Below are positions 19,992-27,820 of a DNA stretch of 64,000 nucleotides, piece after piece. Position numbers and translations under genes: made by a program. The DNA lies in assembly GCA_938049225.1 (NCBI GenBank), contig CALICM010000002.1:1-64000 (forward strand), in the 5' to 3' direction. The stretch comes from an uncultured Paracoccaceae bacterium (GTDB lineage Bacteria; Pseudomonadota; Alphaproteobacteria; Rhodobacterales; Rhodobacteraceae). The notes below the pieces were generated by a model. That model was not told the DNA's origin. It ran no database searches and saw only the letters and a list, made by a program, of their open reading frames with translations. The stretch's first letter is position 1. Each line of letters opens with the position of its first letter.

Positions 19992-20516
19992 TCACTCCAG
20001 ACAGGTTTGCAGGGTTTCGTTGGCGGCTTGGTTCGCCGTCACAAAGGCTTGGGTGGCTTGGTCAAAGGGCGGGGTGCCGATGACCGCCTGAGCCGTGGTG
20101 CGCAAAGTGTCCATGGCGGGATTGCCTTGCGTTTGGGCGATGGCGGCGTTGCGCGCGGCTTCGAGCACCCCATAGTCTGGGTTGAGGTCGCGTAGAAGCG
20201 CCAGGGCGGTCTCGTCGGCGGCCAGGTTCATCACTTCGTTCAAGGTGGGGCGGTCGGCCAACACCCGGGGATCGTTTTCCAGCAGGAAGGTGACCCGGGC
20301 GATGGTGGCGGCGTGTATCGCGCGTTGGGTGTTTTCGGCGGCTTCGGAGATCTCGGTCACGTTTGGGTCATGAGCAATGAAGACCTGCCGCAGGGTGGCT
20401 TGATAGGTCAGGAAGGCCGCTGATCGGGCTTCGAGTGCCTCATACACACAAGGTGGCAGGCTCTGCGCGGCGGCCGGACTGGTCAGTGCCAGAAAGACCG
20501 CCAGCAGGCGGATCAC
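19992..20516 (-). CDS. Secreted hypothetical protein
   Basis: 174 aa with signal peptide MIRLLAVFLALTSPAAAQ; overlaps the aminotransferase stop. Confidence 0.65.
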   Translation of the reverse strand: MIRLLAVFLALTSPAAAQSLPPCVYEALEARSAAFLTYQATLRQVFIAHDPNVTEISEAAENTQRAIHAATIARVTFLLENDPRVLADRPTLNEVMNLAADETALALLRDLNPDYGVLEAARNAAIAQTQGNPAMDTLRTTAQAVIGTPPFDQATQAFVTANQAANETLQTCLE

Positions 20517-21889
20517 CGCAGCATGTCCTCGGCCTTGGCCCAGGCCATGGTGGCGTCAAGGGCAGCTTCGACCGGGGCGAACATTTCCTCCAGTTCGCCT
20601 TCGGTGATGATCATCGGCGGGCAAATCGCCAGGGTGTCGCCGATGGCGCGCAGGATGACGCCGCGTTTGAGCAACTCGGCGGAAAGGATCGGGCCTGTTT
20701 TGGCGGGGTTTTTGAAAGCCTTGGCGTCCGGCGGGGCGAGTTCCAGGCAGCCCATCAGGCCGCTGGCACGGCCATCGCCCACCAGCGGGTGGTCAGCGGC
20801 CTTGGCGATCAGGCGTTCGAAGGTGGGCGTGACATCGCGGACGTGTTGGACGATGTTGCGGCGTTCATAAATCTCAAGCGTTTTGATGGCGACCGCACAG
20901 CTGATCGGGTGACCGCCATAGGTGAAACCGTGGCCGAAGTTGCCCAGTTTACCGGTGTTGCCTTCGATTACCTCGGCGATTTCGGTGGTGACGGCAACGG
21001 CGGACAGGGGTGCGTAACCGGCGGTCAATTGCTTGGCCATCGACATCGCGCGGGGCTGCATCTCCACGGTTTGGGCACCGAACCAATTGCCGGTGCGGCC
21101 GAAACCGGTGATCACCTCGTCCGAGATCAGCGCTATGTCATGTTCGTCGAGGATCGGTTGGATCGCCTGAAAATACCCCTCGGGCGGGACGATCACGCCG
21201 CCCGCGCCCATCACCGGCTCGGCGATCATGGCGGCGATCGTGTCTGGTCCTTCGCGGTCGATCAGATCGCGCAGGTCCTGCGCCAGCCGGGCTGTGAACT
21301 CGGCCTCGGTCTCGCCCTCTTGCGCCTCTTTCCAATAATGCGGGCACGAGGTGTGGAGGATGCGGTCGACGGGCAGGTCGAAATCCATGTGATTATAGGG
21401 CAGGCCGGTCAGGCTGCCCGAGACGATGGTCACCCCGTGATAGCCTTTGATGCGGCTGATGATCTTTTTCTTATCCGGACGGCCGAGCGCATTGTTGTAG
21501 TACCATTGCAGTTTGATCTGGGTGTCGTTCGCCTCGGAGCCCGAGGATTGATAGATCACCCGACCCATGTCCGGCGCCAGTTCCTTCAGCCTCTCGGCCA
21601 GCTCAACGGCGGGTTCGTGGCTGCGGCCGCCGAAGAGGTGGTAGTAGGGCAGCAAGCTCATCTGTTCCTTGGCGGCTTCGATCAATTCCTGATCGGAAAA
21701 GCCCAGGCCGCAGCACCACAGGCCCGCCATGCCTTCGATATACTCTTTGCCCGCGTCGTCGCGCACGCGGACGCCATTGCCGCTGGAAATCACATGCGGG
21801 CCGGTTTGGCGCAGGGTCACGGCGTTGGTGTAGGGATGCAGTAGCGCGTCAACGTCGCGCATCTGGGTATTGGTAAGCGGGGTATTCAT
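20513..21889 (-). CDS. Class III (PLP-dependent) aspartate aminotransferase family protein / omega-transaminase
   Basis: EYIEGMAGLWCCGLGFS, YQSSGSEANDTQIKLQWYYNN, ALISDEVITGFGRTGNWFGAQ; start at MNTPLTNTQMRDVDALLHPYTN. Confidence 0.92.
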   Translation of the reverse strand: MNTPLTNTQMRDVDALLHPYTNAVTLRQTGPHVISSGNGVRVRDDAGKEYIEGMAGLWCCGLGFSDQELIEAAKEQMSLLPYYHLFGGRSHEPAVELAERLKELAPDMGRVIYQSSGSEANDTQIKLQWYYNNALGRPDKKKIISRIKGYHGVTIVSGSLTGLPYNHMDFDLPVDRILHTSCPHYWKEAQEGETEAEFTARLAQDLRDLIDREGPDTIAAMIAEPVMGAGGVIVPPEGYFQAIQPILDEHDIALISDEVITGFGRTGNWFGAQTVEMQPRAMSMAKQLTAGYAPLSAVAVTTEIAEVIEGNTGKLGNFGHGFTYGGHPISCAVAIKTLEIYERRNIVQHVRDVTPTFERLIAKAADHPLVGDGRASGLMGCLELAPPDAKAFKNPAKTGPILSAELLKRGVILRAIGDTLAICPPMIITEGELEEMFAPVEAALDATMAWAKAEDMLR

Positions 21890-21982
21890 GGCGCGACCTC
21901 CGTGGCTGAACAGGGGTTCAGTGATAGGGGGGCCAGGCCGGGCGGTCAATTGGGGCGCGGGGATATGATCGGACATAGAAAA

Positions 21983-22003
21983 GGCCAGCCCTTGAGGCTG
22001 GCC
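21983..22003 (-). terminator. Hairpin terminator of the 22025-22303 gene
   Basis: GGCCAGCC-CTTGA-GGCTGGCC followed by TTTT on the minus strand. Confidence 0.75.
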
Positions 22004-22024
22004 GTTGAGGGGGGAGAGAGGGGT

Positions 22025-22303
22025 TTAGTAGAACCCGAAGCCTTTACCGATGATAAAACCCTTGCCGACGTATTTTTTGGAGGCAAAGCCTTTGCCGTAG
22101 AAACCTTTTTTGAAGGCCTTCTTCTTGAAGCCACGGTGGCCGTGGAATTTCTTGAACTTCACGTCCTGGGCATAGAACGTGGCAAGATCCGCTTGATCGA
22201 CACTTACGGTTACTGCTGCTGGGGCCAAGTCGGTGGGCTGAGTGGCGGCGGTGGCGGCGAAGGGGACGGTGGCGATCAGAGCAACTGCGATGAGGGTTTT
22301 CAT
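22025..22303 (-). CDS. Secreted Lys/Gly/Phe-rich small protein (copy 1)
   Basis: MKTLIAVALIATVPFAATAA leader; C-terminal KKFHGHRGFKKKAFKKGFYGKGFASKKYVGKGFIIGKGFGFY; AAAGGAA ribosome-binding site. Confidence 0.75.
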   Translation of the reverse strand: MKTLIAVALIATVPFAATAATQPTDLAPAAVTVSVDQADLATFYAQDVKFKKFHGHRGFKKKAFKKGFYGKGFASKKYVGKGFIIGKGFGFY

Positions 22304-22354
22304 GGTGTGGTTCCTTTGGTTGGTTATTTGTTCGCGTCTTCGATGAGAAAGATA

Positions 22355-22371
22355 TATGAACATTGTTCATA
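22355..22371 (-). promoter_or_regulatory. Operator TATGAAC-ATT-GTTCATA within the -35/-10 spacer
   Basis: Minus strand: TTGCAT - 17 nt containing the palindrome - TATATC. Confidence 0.65.
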
Positions 22372-22428
22372 ACATGCAATGCACATGCGTGTGAGCGGCT
22401 GTAACGCGAATGATACGGGTAAGAATCA

Positions 22429-22455
22429 AAAGGCCAGCGCTCGGCGCTGGCCTTT
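22429..22455 (-). terminator. Hairpin terminator of the 22480-22713 gene
   Basis: AAAGGCCAGCGC-TCG-GCGCTGGCCTTT, 12-bp stem. Confidence 0.78.
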
Positions 22456-22479
22456 GTGTGGCGAGAGGGGGGAGTGGCT

Positions 22480-22713
22480 TCAAAAGAAGAACCCGCCTTT
22501 GAATTTCTTGCCGACGAACTTCTTTTTCGCAAAGCCACCATAATAGCCCTTTTTGAAGGCTTTCTTTTTGAAATGGCCGTGGCCGAATTTGACCTGCTCG
22601 ACGCTGAAGTCCGCCTGGGCAGTGGCAACAGCGGGACTGGCAAGGTCCTGAGGGGTTGCCGCGGCAGCAAGGGGCAGAGTGGCGATCAGGGCGGCGGTGA
22701 TAAGGGTTTTCAT
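22480..22713 (-). CDS. Secreted Lys/Gly/Phe-rich small protein (copy 2)
   Basis: MKTLITAALIATLPLAAAATPQ leader; GHGHFKKKAFKKGYYGGFAKKKFVGKKFKGGFFF; paralog of the downstream gene. Confidence 0.75.
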   Translation of the reverse strand: MKTLITAALIATLPLAAAATPQDLASPAVATAQADFSVEQVKFGHGHFKKKAFKKGYYGGFAKKKFVGKKFKGGFFF

Positions 22714-22763
22714 GGTGGGTTCCTTTGGTTGGTTCGTTGTTCGTGTCTTCGATGAAGAAGATA

Positions 22764-22780
22764 TATGAACGCCGTTCATA
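22764..22780 (-). promoter_or_regulatory. Operator TATGAAC-GCC-GTTCATA within the -35/-10 spacer (second copy)
   Basis: Same promoter layout as 22355-22371: TTGCAT - 17 nt - TATATC. Confidence 0.65.
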
Positions 22781-22853
22781 ACATGCAATGCACGTTGAGA
22801 CACGGGAGGGTGAGCATGGTGAAATACGGAATTTAGGGCGCTATTGTCTTGGA

Positions 22854-23578
22854 ATGGATGTGTTTGGGTCAGCGCTGCTCGATTATCAAAGTGGGGAGCG
22901 GGACCATCAAATCTCGATCAAACGGGGCGATGGGTTTGTGGATCAACACAGCCCGGGCCTGTATTTCGCAGCTGACCCACAACGGCATGAGGCGGGGGTT
23001 CTTGGTCGGGTTAAGGGCCCCGTTCTTGATATTGGCTGCGGCGCTGGGCGGCATGTTTTGCATTTACAGCAAGCAGGCGTCGAGGTGGCCGGCGTCGATA
23101 CTTCCGACGGTGCCATCGAGACCTGCCACCTGCGGGGTGCGCGCGTGTCCTACGCGGGAATGTTTTGGAGGCCGGTTTTGCCGCAGGCAATCGCCTTGGG
23201 TTCGAGCGTTTTCAGACCGTTTTGCTGTTTGGCAACAATATTGGGATCGGTGGAACCCCTGCGGGTACGCGGAACCTGCTCAGGAATATTCACCCTCTTC
23301 TCTCAGACAGCGGCCGCGTGCTGGTGACGTCATTGGATGTGACGCAGACATCAAACCCGACGCATCGCGCCTATCACGAAAGCAATATTGCCGCCGGTTT
23401 GCCGAAAGGCCAGATTTCAATGCGACTTGAGTATCGTGGACGATGTGGCCCCTGGATCAACTGGCTACACCCCCAACCGCAAGAGCTTGAGGCATTCGCA
23501 CAAGATACCGGTTGGCGGATTGAGCTGGTTCGGACCTATGATACAGGCGTCTACGCGGCGGTGCTTGGTCGGGCATAG
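22854..23578 (+). pseudogene. SAM-dependent class I methyltransferase, frameshifted
   Basis: Frame 1: ...VKGPVLDIGCGAGRHVLHLQQAGVEVAGVDTSDGAIETC; continues in another frame from about 23155 as NVLEAGFAAGNRLGFERFQTVLLFGNNIGIGGTPAGTRNLLRNIHPLLSDSGRVLVTSLD. Confidence 0.75.
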
Positions 23579-23621
23579 ACAGCCGGGGCAGCATTGTCAC
23601 GCGGGTTATGGAGGGAGAGCA

Positions 23622-24242
23622 GTGAGTGGGATCGAAAGTCTGATGGCGATGGGCTTGGCTTTTGCCGTTGTTGCGGTATCGCCGGGCCCCGCAAATATCG
23701 CGGTGGCGACTGTCGCGATGGCCTCAGGGCGACGGCAGGGGTTGGCGTTTGGGCTGGGCCTGTCCATGGGGTTGGCGTTTTGGGGGTTGGTGGCGGCCAC
23801 CGGGATGGGCGCGGTGTTGCAGGGGACCGCTTGGGGGTTGACGGCCCTCAAGCTGTTCGGTGGCGCTTATTTGTTATGGTTGGCGGCGCAATCCGGCCGG
23901 TCCGCGCTGCGGCCCGATGTTGGGCTGGTGCAAAACCCGGGGGAAGGGCGCTGGTTTTTGCGCGGGTTGCTGCTGAACCTTTCGAACCCCAAGGCCGTGG
24001 TGGCTTGGATGGCGGCGCTGTCCATGGGGCTGGGCACAGGGGATGACCTTGGGATGCTGGTTTTGGCGACGCTGATGTGCATGGCGCTGGGGTTCGGCAA
24101 TTACGCGGGCTATGCGTTGGTGTTTTCCCGGCATGGCATAATGGCGCGGTACCAGCGCGCAAGACGTTGGATTGACGGGGCGGTAGCTGGTGTTTTCGCG
24201 GTGGCAGGCCTTGGGGTCCTGCGCTCGGCCTGGGGGCGATAG
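23622..24242 (+). CDS. LysE family translocator
   Basis: GTG start; MAMGLAFAVVAVSPGPANIAVATVAMASGRRQGLAFGLGLSMG; LNLSNPKAVVAWMAALS. Confidence 0.88.
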   Translation: MSGIESLMAMGLAFAVVAVSPGPANIAVATVAMASGRRQGLAFGLGLSMGLAFWGLVAATGMGAVLQGTAWGLTALKLFGGAYLLWLAAQSGRSALRPDVGLVQNPGEGRWFLRGLLLNLSNPKAVVAWMAALSMGLGTGDDLGMLVLATLMCMALGFGNYAGYALVFSRHGIMARYQRARRWIDGAVAGVFAVAGLGVLRSAWGR

Positions 24243-24287
24243 GGAACTGGCCGTTTGGTCATCGGCGCTTCTTGGGGCAACGTGGAT

Positions 24288-25355
24288 TTAGCCAGTAGGC
24301 TGGGCCGCAGCGGCATTGGTTTTCGGCCGGCCTGCCGGGTCGACCAGGGCCGCCAAAACTGCGGTGGCGGTAATCTCGCCCACTAGCACGCCTTGGTCGG
24401 TGACGCCGATGCGGTCGGGGCCTTTGTGGAAGCGCTCGATAATCTCGCGCACGGTGCATTGCGTATCGACGGTTTGCGCCGGGGTTTGGCCAGTGTTGGG
24501 GGTCATGATGTCGCCAGCGGTCAGCACACCCAGGGGGTTCATGTGTTGGACGAAATCGGCCACATAGTCGTTCGCGGGGGCCGAGAAGATCTGCTTGGGG
24601 GTGCCGGATTGGACGATGCGCCCACCCTCCATGATCGCGATGCGGTCGCCCAGCTTGAACGCCTCGTCCAAGTCGTGGCTTACGAAAATGATTGTGCGTT
24701 TGAGTTTTTGCTGGAGGTCGATCAACTCGTCCTGCAGGCGGGTGCGGATCAGCGGGTCGAGGGCCGAGAAGGGCTCGTCCATCAGCAGGATCGGCGCGTC
24801 GGTGGCAAAGGCGCGGGCCAGGCCGACGCGTTGCTGCATGCCGCCCGAAAGCTCGGCCACCTTGCGGTTGGCCCAGTCGGACAAGCCGACAAGCGCCAGT
24901 TGGTTGTCGATCTTTGATTGACGTTCGCTTGCGGGCATTCGGGCAAGTTCCAGACCCAGGCCGACATTCTCGCGCACCGTGCGCCAGGGCAGCAGGCCGA
25001 ATTGCTGAAAGACCATGGCGACACGGGTCTGGCGCAGGTGGCGCAGGGTTTTTGCGTCGGCGCTGGTGATATTCACCATCTGGCCGTTGTCATCCAGGGT
25101 GACATGACCCCGCACGACCGGGTTGAGGCCATTAACCGCGCGCAGCAGCGTGGATTTGCCCGAGCCCGACAGCCCCATCAGCACCAGAATCTCGCCCGTA
25201 CCAACGCTGATAGAGCAATCATGCACGCCCAGAATTTGGCCCGTCGCATCCTGGACCTCGGCGCGCGTTTGCCCCTGGTCCATCAGCGGCAGCGCGCTGG
25301 CGGGGCGGTCGCCGAAGACGATCGAGACGTTGTTGAACGCAACTGCCGTGCCCAT
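24288..25355 (-). CDS. choV: Choline/glycine betaine ABC transporter ATP-binding protein
   Basis: Walker A GLSGSGKSTLLRAVNGL, LSGGMQQRVGLARAFATDAPILLMDEPFSALD; C-terminal CBS-like region; overlaps the permease stop (ATGA). Confidence 0.92.
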   Translation of the reverse strand: MGTAVAFNNVSIVFGDRPASALPLMDQGQTRAEVQDATGQILGVHDCSISVGTGEILVLMGLSGSGKSTLLRAVNGLNPVVRGHVTLDDNGQMVNITSADAKTLRHLRQTRVAMVFQQFGLLPWRTVRENVGLGLELARMPASERQSKIDNQLALVGLSDWANRKVAELSGGMQQRVGLARAFATDAPILLMDEPFSALDPLIRTRLQDELIDLQQKLKRTIIFVSHDLDEAFKLGDRIAIMEGGRIVQSGTPKQIFSAPANDYVADFVQHMNPLGVLTAGDIMTPNTGQTPAQTVDTQCTVREIIERFHKGPDRIGVTDQGVLVGEITATAVLAALVDPAGRPKTNAAAAQPTG

Positions 25356-26185
25356 CAGCGGGTCACTCGCAATACGCGGTCCAGCATGATCGCGACGATG
25401 ACAATGACGAAGCCACTCTCGAACCCAAGGGCCGTGTTGACTTGGTTCAGCGCGCGGACGACCGGGACGCCAAGACCATCGGCGCCCACCAGGGCTGCGA
25501 TAACCACCATGGACAGCGACAGCATGATGGTTTGGTTCAGCCCCGCCATGATTTGCGGCAGGGCATAGGGCAGTTCCACCTTCCAAAGGGTTTGTGTTGG
25601 CGTGGCGCCAAAAGCCTGGGCGGCCTCGAGCAAGGGTTTAGGGGTGGAACTGATCCCCAGATGGGTCAGGCGGATCGGGGCGGGGACGACAAAGATGACG
25701 GTGGCGATCAGACCGGGCACCATGCCGATCCCGAAAAACACGATAGCCGGGATCAGATAAACGAAGGTTGGCAGAGTTTGCATCAGATCCAGCACCGGAC
25801 GGATGGCGGTGAACAAGCGTGGGCGGTGGGCGACAGCGATGCCAATGGGCACGCCAATGGCCATGCAAACCAAGCAGGCGGACAGGACCAGGGTCAGGCT
25901 TTCGGTGGTCTCCTCCCAATAGTCTTGGTTCAGGATGAAGAGAAAGCCAAGGGCCACGAAAAGGGCGGTCTTCCAACTGCGCTGGATGGCATAGGCGATG
26001 CCGACGAACACCGCGATGATCAGCAGCGGATGGGGCGTTTGCAGCACCCACAAGATGCTGTCGATCAGAAACTCCATGACCGCCGCCAGTCCGTCGAAAA
26101 ACGCAGCGCCGTTCGCTTGCAACCAGTCGAAGACGGTTTTTGCCGTCTTGCCGACGGGGATTTTGGTGTCGGTCAGCCAGTCCAT
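25355..26185 (-). CDS. choW: Choline/glycine betaine ABC transporter permease
   Basis: 276 aa; PVLDLMQTLPTFVYLIPAIVFFGIGMVPGLIATVIFVVPAPIRLTHLGI typical of ProW. Confidence 0.92.
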   Translation of the reverse strand: MDWLTDTKIPVGKTAKTVFDWLQANGAAFFDGLAAVMEFLIDSILWVLQTPHPLLIIAVFVGIAYAIQRSWKTALFVALGFLFILNQDYWEETTESLTLVLSACLVCMAIGVPIGIAVAHRPRLFTAIRPVLDLMQTLPTFVYLIPAIVFFGIGMVPGLIATVIFVVPAPIRLTHLGISSTPKPLLEAAQAFGATPTQTLWKVELPYALPQIMAGLNQTIMLSLSMVVIAALVGADGLGVPVVRALNQVNTALGFESGFVIVIVAIMLDRVLRVTR

Positions 26186-26234
26186 CGCGGGCCCCTTCGG
26201 TCAGGCGCGCCGCCCCGAAAGGCGGCGCGGGGGA

Positions 26235-27161
26235 TCACAGGCCCAGGGCCGTGGACACGGCGGCCGCAGCGTCGCCACCGTCCAGGGTCGTGACACCGTC
26301 AAGCCAGGCCATGACCGCATCGGGGTTGGCTTTCATCCAGGCGGTGGCGGCGTCGTCCGGGTCGGTCCCGTCGTTCAGGATCGCACCCATGATCTCGTTT
26401 TCCATGGCCAGCGTGAAGCTGAGGTTTTCCAGAAGTTTGCCGACATTCGCACATTCGGTGGCATAGCCGCTGCGGGTATTGGTAAAGACCGTCGCCCCAC
26501 CAAGGTTTGGACCGAAGACATCATCGCCGCCGGTCAGATAGGTTAGGTCGAAGTTGGCGTTCATTGGGTGCGGCTCCCACCCGAGAAACACCACCGGCTC
26601 GTCCCGTTTGGTGGCGCGATCAACCTGGGCGAGCATCCCCTGTTCCGAGCTCTCCTTGACCTCGAATGCGCTCAGGCCAAAGGCATCGGCGGCGATCATG
26701 TCGATGATCAGGCGGTTGCCATCATTGCCTGGCTCGATGCCATAGATCGTGGCGTCCAGCGCCTCGGCATGGGTGGCGATATCGGCGAAATCCTTGATGC
26801 CCAGGGCAGCGCCGGCGGCGTTGGTGGCCAGCGTGTATTTGGCCCCTTCCAGGTTGGCACGAACTGTATCGACCGTCCCAGTGTCGCGGTATGGGGCGAT
26901 ATCGCCTTCCATCGTCGGCATCCAGTTGCCCAGGAACACATCGATGTCGCCCGACGCCATCGAGGTATAGGTGACCGGCACAGACAGCACCTTGATGTCG
27001 GTCTCGTAACCCAATGCCTCAAGCACCACGGTGGTGGCTGCGGTGGTCGCGGTGATGTCCGTCCAGCCCACGTCGGAAAAGGTGACGGTGTCACAATTGG
27101 CTGCCGCAACCCCGGCCGAGGTCAGCAACGCCAAGGCGGCGGCGGTGGTATGTTTGATCAT
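26235..27161 (-). CDS. choX: Choline ABC transporter substrate-binding protein
   Basis: Signal peptide; CDTVTFSDVGWTDITATTAATTVVLEALGY...VPVTYTSMASGDIDVFLGNWMPTME. Confidence 0.92.
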   Translation of the reverse strand: MIKHTTAAALALLTSAGVAAANCDTVTFSDVGWTDITATTAATTVVLEALGYETDIKVLSVPVTYTSMASGDIDVFLGNWMPTMEGDIAPYRDTGTVDTVRANLEGAKYTLATNAAGAALGIKDFADIATHAEALDATIYGIEPGNDGNRLIIDMIAADAFGLSAFEVKESSEQGMLAQVDRATKRDEPVVFLGWEPHPMNANFDLTYLTGGDDVFGPNLGGATVFTNTRSGYATECANVGKLLENLSFTLAMENEIMGAILNDGTDPDDAATAWMKANPDAVMAWLDGVTTLDGGDAAAAVSTALGL

Positions 27162-27182
27162 GTCTTCAGCTCCCCTTTTTTA

Positions 27183-27202
27183 TTGATTGACGAGTCAGTT
27201 AA
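27183..27202. promoter_or_regulatory. Imperfect palindrome TTGATTGAC-GA-GTCAGTTAA, candidate BetI operator
   Basis: Located between divergent choX and betI; 7/9 arm match. Confidence 0.6.
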
Positions 27203-27241
27203 AACCCATTCCAATCCCTTGGCAACTCAGGAGAGGCCCCG

Positions 27242-27820
27242 ATGCCCAAACTTGGGATGGAACCGGTTCGCAAGTCCGCCCTGATCGACGCGGCGATCGC
27301 CGAGATCGGCCGCACCGGATCCTTGGATGTTACGGTCAGCCAGATCGCAAAGAAAGCCGGAATGTCGAGCGCCTTAGCGCATCATTATTTTGGCAGCAAG
27401 GACCAGATTTTTCTGGCGGCGATGCGGCATATTCTGCGGATCTTTGGGGCCGAGGTGCGCGGCGCGCTAAGCATGGCTGACACACCCCGTCAGCGGCTGG
27501 CGGCGATCGTGCGGGCCAGTTTCTCGCCCCGCAATTTCCAGCCCGAGGTGATCAGCGCTTGGCTGAATTTTTATGTGCAAGCGCAAACGTCGGAGGCCGC
27601 GGCACGGTTGCTGCAGCTGTACCAGCGGCGGTTACACTCGAACCTGGTACATGATCTGCGCGGGCTGGGCGTGGCGACGCCAGGGCCGGTTGCCGAGGGG
27701 ATCGCTGCGCTGATTGATGGGGTCTACATCCGGCAGGCGCTGCGCGGGCGGGCCGTGGATCCGGGCGCTGCGATGACCATGGTGACCCGGTATTTGGATC
27801 TTGAAGTTGGGAAAATATGA
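27242..27820 (+). CDS. betI: TetR family transcriptional repressor BetI
   Basis: MPKLGMEPVRKSALIDAAIAEIGRTGSLDVTVSQIAKKAGMSSALAHHYFGSKDQIFLAAMRHIL. Confidence 0.93.
   Translation: MPKLGMEPVRKSALIDAAIAEIGRTGSLDVTVSQIAKKAGMSSALAHHYFGSKDQIFLAAMRHILRIFGAEVRGALSMADTPRQRLAAIVRASFSPRNFQPEVISAWLNFYVQAQTSEAAARLLQLYQRRLHSNLVHDLRGLGVATPGPVAEGIAALIDGVYIRQALRGRAVDPGAAMTMVTRYLDLEVGKI

Noticed and set aside
20435-21844. 469 aa plus-strand ORF antisense to the aminotransferase
   Set aside because: Shadow ORF; the aminotransferase on the minus strand has full PLP motifs.
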